From: Alphaproteobacteria bacterium
GTDB lineage: Bacteria > Pseudomonadota > Alphaproteobacteria > UBA8366 > Aestuariispiraceae
NCBI GenBank assembly: GCA_006844765.1
Contig: SPJV01000099.1
Span: 33,221-97,220, forward strand
DNA length: 64,000 nucleotides
Direction of reading: 5' to 3'
Shown here: one piece after another, positions 25,146 to 35,024 of the stretch
Position numbering within the stretch: the stretch's first letter is position 1
Layout: the number at the start of each line of letters is the position of its first letter
Notes under the pieces: generated by a model
What the model was told of the DNA's origin: nothing
The model's input: the letters and a program-made list of their open reading frames with translations, nothing else
Database searches by the model: none
Made by a program: the position numbers and the translations under genes

Positions 25146-26119
25146 CAATATCCTCGGTTTAGGTCGACAACTTGGCTCAATGGCTCCCCGGAACGCCAGC
25201 GTTTCAGGTTCTCCGCAAAGCATTCAGCATAAAGCGCAGGCCATCCCGGCACGTTATCTGCCATATGCGGGGTGACGACCACATTCTCTTGTCCCCAGAT
25301 AGGATCATCTTGAGGAAGAGGTTCGATATCAAAGACATCGAGGATCGCACATCTAATCCGCCCTGGCTTGCGAAGTGCGTCGGTCAGGGCCATTTGATCG
25401 ACGACCGGTCCGCGCGCCGCATTCAGGAAAACCACCTCGTCCTTCATCGCTGCAAAGGTTGATGGTCCGATCAGGCCAATGGAATCGGGTGTTTCGGCGG
25501 CATGGACGGCCACTAGATCCGCTTTCGCAACCGCTTCATCGGTCCGGTCCGGCGTATAGACTTCGGCGACATGGGGCGTTTCAGCACCACTGGCCCGGAC
25601 ACCGATTACCCGCATACCGACATTGGCGGCCTGGCGCGCCAGATCCCGGCCAACGCTTCCAAGGCCGACAATGCACAATGTCTTGCCGACAATGCTCGTC
25701 CATGTGGTGGCGTCCCATCGTTGGGTTGCCATACCTGCTTTGTGATAGGGGAAATTGATGTTGCCCATCATCAGGCCTGTAAGGGCGAATTCAGCCAGAT
25801 AGGGCGCCAACACACCGGCCATGTTGCAAACGGTAAGGCCTGCGCGACCATGACCCTGAAGATGCTCCACCCCGGAGCCGCCATTCGTAAACCACGTGAC
25901 CGAGGGATGCGCCAGGATGGGTCTCATCTTGTCTTTAGATATCCCACCACCGCTTAGTGAATAAGCGATATTCGGCTGGAACGCATTAAGGGCGTCGGTC
26001 AACGCCGCTTCTTCCGTGACAATCACATGCTCCTGCCCCTCCAGATGGGGAGCAAGCACAGGCATGAATGTGTCAGTCTGGGCGGAGAAAATCAGGACCT
26101 TCGGATTATCTTGCACCAT
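25145..26119 (-). CDS. D-2-hydroxyacid dehydrogenase, glyoxylate/hydroxypyruvate reductase A-like
   Basis: A 324-residue NAD(P)-dependent reductase. The Rossmann motif is VGLGSVGRDLAR; catalytic residues lie in LNAARGPVVDQ (Arg), the conserved Glu in VFDIEPLPQDDPIW, and His in VVTPHMADNVPGWP. The short N-terminal half and the VVTPHMADN form match the GhrA class, which reduces glyoxylate or hydroxypyruvate. It lies six bases downstream of ettA on the same strand and may be co-transcribed, with no evident functional link. Confidence 0.87.
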   Translation of the reverse strand: MVQDNPKVLIFSAQTDTFMPVLAPHLEGQEHVIVTEEAALTDALNAFQPNIAYSLSGGGISKDKMRPILAHPSVTWFTNGGSGVEHLQGHGRAGLTVCNMAGVLAPYLAEFALTGLMMGNINFPYHKAGMATQRWDATTWTSIVGKTLCIVGLGSVGRDLARQAANVGMRVIGVRASGAETPHVAEVYTPDRTDEAVAKADLVAVHAAETPDSIGLIGPSTFAAMKDEVVFLNAARGPVVDQMALTDALRKPGRIRCAILDVFDIEPLPQDDPIWGQENVVVTPHMADNVPGWPALYAECFAENLKRWRSGEPLSQVVDLNRGY

Positions 26120-26125
26120 GGGCTC

Positions 26126-27811
<1,686 letters not shown>

Positions 27812-27964
27812 GGACTGTGGTACTCCTGTTACATGGAATTCGTTATATTGGATGGTGCCGGGTTCATCCTTAGCGTTGCGTTTCTAACCGAACACATACT
27901 GCCGTGCAATTCTGCGCTTGCAGGCCTTGTTAGTCGTCGGTAACCGAAACGGAAGGGGCTAGAC

Positions 27965-28456
27965 GTGGATGAACACGATGAGGTCGCGGTTTTTGGAGAT
28001 TCTTTGCGATTGATCCGTGAAGAGGCGCCGCGTGTCCTTGAGTTCTATCTGTATTGGCTGAAGATCCGGGGTACGAAAATGATGCCGGCACGGGCGGATT
28101 TCGACCCGATCGATGTGCCCCGTCATTTGCCTGGTATTCTTCTCGTCGACGTTCTCAATCAAAATCAAGATGGTCTGAAACGATTTCGATATCGGGTTGT
28201 CGGGGATTGGGAGGTCAGGAATCGCGGCCACAACCCGACTGGAAAATTTGTTGAAGAAGGTTACTTTTACGAATCCATGCTGGGAGCGCTATCCGATTAT
28301 CTGTCTGTTTGTACGACCCGCGAGCCATTCTTTGATTTGATTGAGGTGTTGGGGCAATTTGATACCCCCGTGCAAGAATACTCAATCATCCTGCCGTTTT
28401 CAGAAGATGGGACGACCGTATCGCAGGTTATCGTTTATTCGGAACGCGTTTGTTAG
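27965..28456 (+). CDS. PAS-domain protein (PAS_5 family)
   Basis: A 163-residue soluble protein that is essentially a single PAS domain of the alphaproteobacterial PAS_5 type: LEFYLYWLKIRGTKMMPARADFDPIDVPRHLPGILLVDV, then RFRYRVVGDWEV and the central GKFVEEGY. No output domain is attached, so it probably signals through a partner. GTG 27965 is the start, with GGAAGGGG seven bases upstream. It is divergent from ettA and convergent with the GreB-like gene. Confidence 0.8.
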   Translation: MDEHDEVAVFGDSLRLIREEAPRVLEFYLYWLKIRGTKMMPARADFDPIDVPRHLPGILLVDVLNQNQDGLKRFRYRVVGDWEVRNRGHNPTGKFVEEGYFYESMLGALSDYLSVCTTREPFFDLIEVLGQFDTPVQEYSIILPFSEDGTTVSQVIVYSERVC

Positions 28457-28459
28457 GAA

Positions 28460-28490
28460 CGTCTTAGGGCCTTTGGACTGGCTTAAGACG
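28460..28490. terminator. Inverted repeat between convergent PAS and GreB-like genes
   Basis: CGTCTTA (28460-28466) and TAAGACG (28484-28490) form a perfect 7-bp stem with a 17-base loop in the 26-bp gap; one arm covers the GreB-like stop codon. A role as a terminator is plausible but the loop is long. Confidence 0.4.
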
Positions 28491-28983
28491 AGGCTTTGAT
28501 TGCCACGATCTCCAATTCCAGATCGCCCTTTGGCCTGCGCCATTTAGCCAAATCACCAACCTCCAAGTCCATCAAGGCGCGGGCGAGGGGGGAGCTATGT
28601 CCAATCAGCCCGATATCGGGGGAGGCTTCATCTTCGCCGACAATGGCGTAAACCGTTTCTCGGTCTTCTTCGTCTACGACAGTGACATGACATCCAAAGG
28701 AGACATGGGTCGGTGCGTCTTGGGCGTTTGTTTCGATGGCGCTTTCGATCCGCTTTTCGATGTATCGCAGGCGGCGTTCGACCCGGGCTAACTCCGCGGC
28801 GGCAGCGATCTTGTCAGTACTTGCTTTCAATCGACTGCGTTCTTTCACCAACCCCGCGCGTTCTTCTGAAAGAAGTTTCAGCCCGCGTGGCGTCACAAGA
28901 TTCGGATGGGGAGAGATCGGGATCTCCGGTGTCGAATCCTGGACGGAGTCCCCGTCCGGTTCTTTCACGAAAGCGCGGCTCAT
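28483..28983 (-). CDS. GreA/GreB-family transcription elongation factor
   Basis: A 166-residue protein with an N-terminal coiled coil (LLSEERAGLVKERSRLKAST...ARVERRLRYIEKRIESA) and the C-terminal Gre domain VSFGCHVTVVDEEDRETVYAIVGEDEASP...GLIGHSSPLARALMDLEVGD. The coiled-coil tip is more divergent than in GreA. The N-terminal 25 residues are acidic and unstructured. Gre factors stimulate transcript cleavage in backtracked polymerase. Its ATG overlaps the stop of the GntR gene, which is an unusual partner for a Gre factor. Confidence 0.85.
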   Translation of the reverse strand: MSRAFVKEPDGDSVQDSTPEIPISPHPNLVTPRGLKLLSEERAGLVKERSRLKASTDKIAAAAELARVERRLRYIEKRIESAIETNAQDAPTHVSFGCHVTVVDEEDRETVYAIVGEDEASPDIGLIGHSSPLARALMDLEVGDLAKWRRPKGDLELEIVAIKASS

Positions 28984-29726
28984 CAGGATTTCTTTGAGGG
29001 ACTGTTGCCGCTGCGCCCATAGTGATCCCTGGCCCAGCGTAAGTGCTTTCGCATGGCTGAGGCAGCGCGTTCCGGATCGCGGGCCGCAATCGCGTCGTGA
29101 ATTTCCTGATGATGATCCAACACGGTCAAATCATCCTCAGTTGAGCCAAAGAGTTCCGTGCGGTGATACACCAGCATTTCCGTCAACGTCTCGCGGATCA
29201 CTGAAATCAAGTGCCGATAGACGACACTGTCCGTCGCTTTCGCAATTGCCATATGAAAGGCAACATCGGCCCGCGGTTTGTCCGCATCGGGCGCGCGCAT
29301 TTCAGCAAGAGATGAGGCCATCTCTGTTATCGCCTCGTCGCTGGCGTAGAGCGCGGCGCGGTGGGCGGCCCAGACTTCAATCTCCGTGCGCAACTCCATC
29401 AGGTCGACCAGATTGCTCCGATCAATGCGGACGATCTCCGCTAGGGCAGGGTCGCGAATGCCGGCTGTTTTCACGACAGTCGTGCCGCCACCTTGAACGG
29501 ATGCAAGGAAACCCTGCGCTTTAAGGCGCTCCAAAGCCGCCCTGATCGACACACGGCTCACGCCCAGCTGATCAGCGAGTTTGCGTTCGGCGGGGAGCTT
29601 TTCACCCGCACGGATGTCGCCTGAGGCAATCAGCGTCAAGATACGTTCAGCAACCTGATCCGAAACGGAAGCCTTGCTACGGGCGCCATTTGCACCTGGC
29701 ACAATATTTCCGGCGATATCCGCCAC
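28983..29726 (-). CDS. FadR-subfamily GntR transcriptional regulator
   Basis: A 247-residue repressor. The winged helix is seen in GEKLPAERKLADQLGVSRVSIRAALERLKAQGFL, the FCD effector domain in LMELRTEIEVWAAHRAAL, FHMAIAKATDS and HHQEIHDAIAARDPERA, where the Asp/His residues match the metal-binding site of the subfamily. Start is GTG 29726, the only good candidate. The regulated pathway is not evident from neighbours; the twin operators at 7653-7695 are one possible target by type only. Confidence 0.88.
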   Translation of the reverse strand: MADIAGNIVPGANGARSKASVSDQVAERILTLIASGDIRAGEKLPAERKLADQLGVSRVSIRAALERLKAQGFLASVQGGGTTVVKTAGIRDPALAEIVRIDRSNLVDLMELRTEIEVWAAHRAALYASDEAITEMASSLAEMRAPDADKPRADVAFHMAIAKATDSVVYRHLISVIRETLTEMLVYHRTELFGSTEDDLTVLDHHQEIHDAIAARDPERAASAMRKHLRWARDHYGRSGNSPSKKS

Positions 29727-29846
29727 GTTTTATAATTCCCCGCAGTTCTGCGCTTATTGATTGATGCTAGCCTACCCGAATGTCTGCTGCCTAGGCAATG
29801 ATTAGGGTTGTTGGGGGCGGCTCTTCGGAAGATCGGATGCTATTTC

Positions 29847-30428
29847 TTAGGCTGGCTTGGGACCGGTTGAGCTGCGAATCAGCAACCAAACCCGCGCCAC
29901 TTCATGAGTGCTGGTATCCGCGAGATTGGCGACACGGCGAAGCGGAACACCGTCCCGCAGCAATCCTGCGATTAGACGAAAGCGATCATCTTCGGTCGGC
30001 CGGTAATGGCTCGGGCGGAACTGTGGTGTGTATCGTGGATAGGCACGGCGGCGAGGGGCGGGATCATCCGCCATGCCGCGCCGCTGGGCTTCCGCTCGTG
30101 CTTCCTCATGCTTTCGTTTTTCCGCGCGCTCTTTCTCGTCGGACCAGCGGCGGCGGTCCGCAGTCCAGGCTTCATAGGCTTGTCGGCGCAGATCCCGTTC
30201 GTTCTCATCAATCCGGCCATCATCGCGTTCGGGATGGGTGTCCAGGATCGCTTCGTCGATGCTCATCCCATGCATCGCGGCCATGCGTTCGGCAGCCTGT
30301 CGGGCCGCTTCCCGCTCCCCAGTGATGGTTGCCCCTTCCATGACACTGACGATTTTGCGGAAGCGCTCCCGATCCCGTTCCCTGAAGGGGCGGGCTGTCA
30401 TCGTTTCGGATGCCTGACCGTTTTGCAT
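29847..30428 (-). CDS. DUF2786-like protein with C-terminal helix-turn-helix
   Basis: A 193-residue basic protein in three parts. Residues about 20-60 (FRKIVSVMEGATITGEREAARQAAERMAAMHGMSIDEA) resemble DUF2786. The centre is a highly charged helix (RRRWSDEKERAEKRKHEEARAE), and the C-terminus RFRLIAGLLRDGVPLRRVANLADTSTHEVARVW looks like a helix-turn-helix. A DNA- or RNA-binding role is suggested, not shown. The gene is divergent from the amidohydrolase at 30505. Confidence 0.6.
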   Translation of the reverse strand: MQNGQASETMTARPFRERDRERFRKIVSVMEGATITGEREAARQAAERMAAMHGMSIDEAILDTHPERDDGRIDENERDLRRQAYEAWTADRRRWSDEKERAEKRKHEEARAEAQRRGMADDPAPRRRAYPRYTPQFRPSHYRPTEDDRFRLIAGLLRDGVPLRRVANLADTSTHEVARVWLLIRSSTGPKPA

Positions 30429-30504
30429 GAACCACCCCTACAACACTGCCGCCGGTCTTTCAAAAGCGCCGATGATCACTATAGTCCGGCGGAAGGACGA
30501 TGAT

Positions 30505-31383
30505 ATGAACAATGTAACGAATAATCCTTCGGTCGGCGATGACTTGGTGCAGGAATCTGCACCTTTGAAGCCGCTTTTGTGTGCTGAGGATCCCCCGGCA
30601 GTCACGGTGAGAAATGCCCAAGCGCTCAAGCGGGCGATGATCGTTTGCGATCACGCGTCGAACCGTGTGCCCGAATCGCTCGACGGGTTGGGGGTCGACC
30701 CGGCCACCCTTGAACGTCATGTTGCCTATGACATCGGCGCGGCCGGTGTTGCGGAGCATCTTTCCGATGCTTTGGAGATTCCCGCCGTGTTCGCCGGCTA
30801 TTCGCGCCTTGTGATCGATATCAACCGTCCCTTGGAAGATTTCACCAGTGTGCGGGAGATCTATGATGGTGACATCATCCCGGCCAACCGCTTTCTCTCC
30901 AGCGCCGATATGGCCGCACGGGCGAATGAGTTGTTCCATCCCTATCAGAACGCCGTCACCCATGAAGTCGCACGCATTCGTGAGACCGGCGCCGATCCGG
31001 CCGTGATCGCTGTTCATAGCTTCACGGAAGACTATCGGGGGGAGGACCGACCCTGGCATATCGGCGTGCTAAGCGGGCATGACAGACGGATGGCGGATCC
31101 GATTATCGAAGGGATAAAGGCCAGACGTCCGGATCTCGTAATCGGCGATAACCTGCCATATTCCGGCTATGATGCCTATGGTTACACGGTGGAGACTCAC
31201 TTCTATCCGCATGGTTTCGCCAATGTACTTTTCGAGATTCGCCAGGATATGATCCGGGACGCGGCGGGGCAGTCTGAGTTTGGAAGCCTGCTGGCTGAAG
31301 TCTTGGCTGAGGTGTTGGAAGACGAGTCTCTGTACAATGCGCTGTTAGATCATGAATCCGCCCAGGGGCATGTCGGTTCATAA
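30505..31383 (+). CDS. N-formylglutamate amidohydrolase family protein (second copy)
   Basis: A 292-residue member of the same family as 18675 but of a different branch: IVCDHASNRVPESLDGLG, YDIGAAGVAEHLS, VIDINRPLEDFTSVREIYDGD, AVHSFTEDYRG and NLPYSGYDAYGYTVETHFYPHGFANVLFEIRQDM. ATG 30505 has GGAAGGA eight bases upstream; 26 codons of open frame before it are probably untranslated. It lies 40 bases before the YbdK-like ligase; pairing of these two families is common, so a joint role in gamma-glutamyl or formyl-amide metabolism is plausible. Confidence 0.85.
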   Translation: MNNVTNNPSVGDDLVQESAPLKPLLCAEDPPAVTVRNAQALKRAMIVCDHASNRVPESLDGLGVDPATLERHVAYDIGAAGVAEHLSDALEIPAVFAGYSRLVIDINRPLEDFTSVREIYDGDIIPANRFLSSADMAARANELFHPYQNAVTHEVARIRETGADPAVIAVHSFTEDYRGEDRPWHIGVLSGHDRRMADPIIEGIKARRPDLVIGDNLPYSGYDAYGYTVETHFYPHGFANVLFEIRQDMIRDAAGQSEFGSLLAEVLAEVLEDESLYNALLDHESAQGHVGS

Positions 31384-31423
31384 AGAGGCAAAGGCGCCAA
31401 GGAACACGGGGAAGGGGGCAATG

Positions 31424-32575
31424 ATGGTCGACAGGTCGGAACCCTTCACACTGGGGATTGAAGAAGAGTATCTGCTGGTAGATCCCGCGACCGGAGAGCT
31501 GGTCAGCGATGGCCGCTTGCAGGAAGCCGTGATCGCCCGTGTTCAAGACCGGATCGATGAGTCGATCGGCATGGTGACCCAGGAATTCCTGATGGCTCAG
31601 GTTGAGGTGGGGACCGCGATTTGCACCTCCATCAGCGATGCACGGGCGAAGCTGTCTCATCTGCGTCGATCCGTGATCGAAGCGGCGGCGGAAGAAGGGT
31701 TGGCGCCGATTGCTGCCTCGACCCACCCGACAGCCGATTGGAAGAAACTGCCGCATACGGAAAAGGAGCGATACAACACAATCGCCCATGATCTTCAGGC
31801 TGTCGCGCGTCGGATGGTCATTAGCGGGATGCATGTCCATGTCGGTATCGAGCGCGATGATGACAGGATGGATCTCCTGGGACAGCTCGCCTATTTCCTG
31901 CCGCATCTCCTGGCGCTGACAACCTCGTCGCCTTTCTGGCAGGGGCGAAATTCGGGTCTGCGCTGTTATCGGCTTGCGGTGTTTGATGAACTGCCCCGGA
32001 CCGGCCTTCCCGAGCGCTTCGACAGTTGGGCAGAATATAAGCGCCATCTCGATGTCATGGTATCCGCCGGCGTCATCCCCGATGGCTCAAAGATTTGGTG
32101 GGATATCAGACCGCATTTCAAGTTCCCGACATTAGAGATGCGGATCGCCGACATCTGCACCCGAATGGAGGATGGGCTGACCGTCGCGGCGCTGTTTGCC
32201 TGCCTGACGCGCATGCTGCAACGACTTCGGCGCTCTAACCAGCGCTGGCGGAATTACTCCAACATGCTGATCCAGGAAAACCGCTGGCGCGCCCAACGTC
32301 ATGGTTTTGACGCCGGGCTGGTCGATTTTGGAACTCAGGAAATTGTCCCATATATGGACCTTCTGGAAGAACTGATTTCGCTCTCCATGCCGGATGCGGA
32401 AGAGCTTGGCTGCGTTGAGGAAGTGGAACATGCGCGCGAGATCGTTCGCCGGGGAACCAGCTCCCATCGACAGGTTGAAGTCTATGAGAGAACGCTTGCC
32501 GGTGGCGCGACGGAGGCGGAAGCGCTTAAGGCGGTTGTGGATTGGTTGATCGCTGAAACGCAGATGGGGATTTGA
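31424..32575 (+). CDS. Carboxylate-amine ligase, GCS2 (YbdK) family
   Basis: A 383-residue ATP-dependent ligase of the glutamate-cysteine ligase 2 fold: FTLGIEEEYLLVDPATGEL, EVGTAICTSISDARAKL, ISGMHVHVGIERDD, HLLALTTSSPFWQGRNSGLRCYR, DIRPHFKFPTLEMRIADICTRMED. YbdK proteins have weak gamma-glutamyl-cysteine ligase activity in vitro, and their true substrate is unsettled. Start is ATG 31424 (AGGGGG five bases upstream); ATG 31421 is equally in frame. Confidence 0.88.
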   Translation: MVDRSEPFTLGIEEEYLLVDPATGELVSDGRLQEAVIARVQDRIDESIGMVTQEFLMAQVEVGTAICTSISDARAKLSHLRRSVIEAAAEEGLAPIAASTHPTADWKKLPHTEKERYNTIAHDLQAVARRMVISGMHVHVGIERDDDRMDLLGQLAYFLPHLLALTTSSPFWQGRNSGLRCYRLAVFDELPRTGLPERFDSWAEYKRHLDVMVSAGVIPDGSKIWWDIRPHFKFPTLEMRIADICTRMEDGLTVAALFACLTRMLQRLRRSNQRWRNYSNMLIQENRWRAQRHGFDAGLVDFGTQEIVPYMDLLEELISLSMPDAEELGCVEEVEHAREIVRRGTSSHRQVEVYERTLAGGATEAEALKAVVDWLIAETQMGI

Positions 32576-32708
32576 ACACGTGAATCGGAATTTTCGCGCC
32601 CAACGTTAACCGGTAATGACATGGTGTTTGTTTCCCATGGGGTTTGCGATGGCGCTCGGCGCCCCATATTCTTCCCTTAGACCATGCTCATTCTCGGAGG
32701 TTAGGCGA

Positions 32709-33017
32709 ATGCCCGAAATCGATGACAAAACACGAATTGAACTGGAAGCGGCGGCGTTTCGTCGGTTGCGGGATCATCTGCAGGAACGCACCGATGTTCA
32801 GAATATCGATCTGATGAACCTGTCCGGTTTTTGCCGCAACTGTTTGAGCCGCTGGTATGGCGAAGCCGCTGCCGAGCAAGGCATTGAACTGTCGAAAGAC
32901 GAATCGCGGGAGATCGTCTACGGCATGCCATTCAATGAGTGGAAGGCCAAGTATCAGGGCGAGGCGAGCGCCGATCAGCAAGCCAAATTCAGCGAAGCCA
33001 TTAAGGCACATCACTGA
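32709..33017 (+). CDS. DUF1244 domain-containing protein
   Basis: A 102-residue conserved protein with the DUF1244 core: DVQNIDLMNLSGFCRNCLSRWY and YGMPFNEWKAKYQGEAS. A CxxC pair (FCRNCL) is present. ATG 32709 follows GGAGG by ten bases. The family is widespread in proteobacteria and structurally known, but without assigned function. The end of the gene lies in an 18-bp tandem duplication that supplies a second in-frame stop. Confidence 0.88.
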   Translation: MPEIDDKTRIELEAAAFRRLRDHLQERTDVQNIDLMNLSGFCRNCLSRWYGEAAAEQGIELSKDESREIVYGMPFNEWKAKYQGEASADQQAKFSEAIKAHH

Positions 33018-33037
33018 ACTAAGGCACATCACTAAAC
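33002..33037 (+). repeat. 18-bp tandem duplication across the DUF1244 stop codon
   Basis: TAAGGCACATCACTGAAC (33002-33019) is followed by TAAGGCACATCACTAAAC (33020-33037), one mismatch in 18. The first copy carries the TGA stop and the second an in-frame TAA at the equivalent place. Confidence 0.92.
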
Positions 33038-33091
33038 GTCAAACTGCTCTATTTGGCGTGGGTATTCGATGGCGCTTAGTTTGAGGGGCTG

Positions 33092-34900
33092 TCACACGGC
33101 AAGGCGTGGATGTTCAATCTTGGGCACCACACGATCAGCAGGAAGTGTGATGGTCACGGTCGTTCCCTTGCCGACTGTGCTCTCAACCATGAATGTCCCG
33201 CCATGCAAATCAACCAACATCTTCGCAAGGGGAAGGCCCAATCCCGTGCCATTGAAGCGGCGGGTCAGACGGTTTTCTAACTGACCGAAGGGCTGAAGGG
33301 CAACGGGGAGCTGATCTTCGGACATGCCGATCCCCGTGTCCTTAACCGAAATTCTAATCCCTTCGTCAGGCACGTAGTCGGTTTCGACGACGACCGCACC
33401 GCCTTCCGGCGTGAAGCGCACCCCGTTTGAAATGATATGGGTGAGAATTTGGCGGAGCTTTAGCTCATCTGCCCGAATATTTGGCAAATCGGGCTGGATC
33501 TCCGCTGTCAGGGCTACATTTGACTCGATTGCGTTGCCGCAATGTTGGCCGACGATGAAATCGATGGTTTCTGCCAAGTCGATCTCTTCTTCCTGCAAGG
33601 CGCCGCTTTTATTGTCGGCACGTGCGAAGCTTAGAATATCATTGATGGTGCTGAGAAGCTGCTCACCGGCGTCGTGGATCAGATTTGCATATTCTTTGTA
33701 TTCCGATTGTTCAATTCGACCGTTGGCTTCTGACCGGATCATCCCAGAAAAACCGATGACGGCATTAAGCGGTGTCCGAAGTTCATGGCTAATGCGTGCG
33801 ACAAAGTCTGATTTTGCCTCGACCGCCTCTTCCGCCGCGCGCAGGGTGCGTTGATCGCGAACGTGCATGATTTCAAGTTCTTCCGCCATTTTATTGAAAT
33901 CATTTGATAAATGTTGGATTTCAAAAGGTATTGCCCGGCGCTCCAGGCCTTCGACACGCGCTGAATATGCACCGCCGGCCAGCAAACGTGCAGCGCCGAC
34001 GATCTTCGAAAGTGGGCCCGTCACCAGTCCTGATAAGAACCAACCGAGTAGGGCGGCAATCGCGGCGCCGGCTCCGACAACCCAAAAAGCGGTCTTTCGG
34101 ACCTCACGCGCACTTGCTTCCAGTTCAGAGAAGGGTTGCGGGATCATGACGCCCCAACCGGTTTCAGGAACAACAGTAAAGCCGGCAATCATGTCTTCAT
34201 TCTCTGAGGGAGAGTAGAAGGTTGAGACACCGGTCTCTCCGGCGATCATGCGTTTTACAGGCTCGACCGTCGACAGGTTCTTGATCTCATCGACCCAGTC
34301 AGCGCGCGGGTGGCCAATAACGCTCCCGGTGTTATCGACAACCGCCCCATGCCCCTTCAGGCCGAAATTCACGGCGTTTTGGAAGTGTCGGATATAATCA
34401 GTCGATAATTCCCCGATCGCGACGGTGCCCTTGCCGTCACTGTGCAAGAGATAGATTGCGGGTTTGCCCCGTGAGTTTCGGATGACAGGTGAAAAGATTG
34501 TCGTTCCCGGTTTCCGCTCCGCCTTTTCGATCAACCTGTCCAGCGATGGAATCGTGACAGCGTTGTCTCCAACCGCGACAAAAGAGGAAATTTGCTGGCT
34601 TGATACATCGACAATACACAAGATCCGAAAGCTCATGGATCCCAGAAGGGCTTGTAGGTCAGCGCGACCACCAAAGCTGATCGGCGTTGCGATCGCCATC
34701 TCGAATACGGAAACCGCGTCGGACGCATAACGGCTGAGCGCGCCGGAAATGTTGCGGGCCAGCAGAAGGTGCCGGGTCTCAACAGACTTCTCTTCGCGCT
34801 CCAAGGCCGTCGTGCTGGCCCAAGCAGCCCACAGTCCAAGCGGGATCACCGACACCAAAATGAAGGCCGCTGTCAGTATCGTGCGGAGGCTGAATTTCAT
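33092..34900 (-). CDS. Membrane sensor histidine kinase with Cache-type periplasmic domain
   Basis: A 602-residue kinase: transmembrane helix 1 at about 7-29, periplasmic Cache-like sensor at 30-270 (with VVDNTGSVIGHPRADW and GFTVVPETGWGVMIPQP), transmembrane helix 2 at 271-293, HAMP to about 346, phosphorylated His372 in SHELRTPLN, and an ATPase domain with DTGIGM and GTGLGLPLAK. ATG 34900 has GGGTGAG upstream; the frame runs open for another 137 codons but that is antisense-like sequence. It follows the MttB-family gene by 124 bases and might sense an amine or osmolyte; inference only. Confidence 0.92.
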   Translation of the reverse strand: MKFSLRTILTAAFILVSVIPLGLWAAWASTTALEREEKSVETRHLLLARNISGALSRYASDAVSVFEMAIATPISFGGRADLQALLGSMSFRILCIVDVSSQQISSFVAVGDNAVTIPSLDRLIEKAERKPGTTIFSPVIRNSRGKPAIYLLHSDGKGTVAIGELSTDYIRHFQNAVNFGLKGHGAVVDNTGSVIGHPRADWVDEIKNLSTVEPVKRMIAGETGVSTFYSPSENEDMIAGFTVVPETGWGVMIPQPFSELEASAREVRKTAFWVVGAGAAIAALLGWFLSGLVTGPLSKIVGAARLLAGGAYSARVEGLERRAIPFEIQHLSNDFNKMAEELEIMHVRDQRTLRAAEEAVEAKSDFVARISHELRTPLNAVIGFSGMIRSEANGRIEQSEYKEYANLIHDAGEQLLSTINDILSFARADNKSGALQEEEIDLAETIDFIVGQHCGNAIESNVALTAEIQPDLPNIRADELKLRQILTHIISNGVRFTPEGGAVVVETDYVPDEGIRISVKDTGIGMSEDQLPVALQPFGQLENRLTRRFNGTGLGLPLAKMLVDLHGGTFMVESTVGKGTTVTITLPADRVVPKIEHPRLAV

Positions 34901-35024
34901 ACACTCACCCTTTCGAGCCTTCAGGCTGAGGGAGCGTGGACCATGCCCAACCTCTAACCCGTCAACCGCATCGCGATAGAAGGGGAGAACAGTATCTTGT
35001 TCTGCTCGGTCGGGAAAGAGTGCC

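Noticed and set aside
31103..32047. 314-codon minus-strand frame over the YbdK-like ligase
   Set aside because: Antisense shadow; both overlapped genes have full family motifs.
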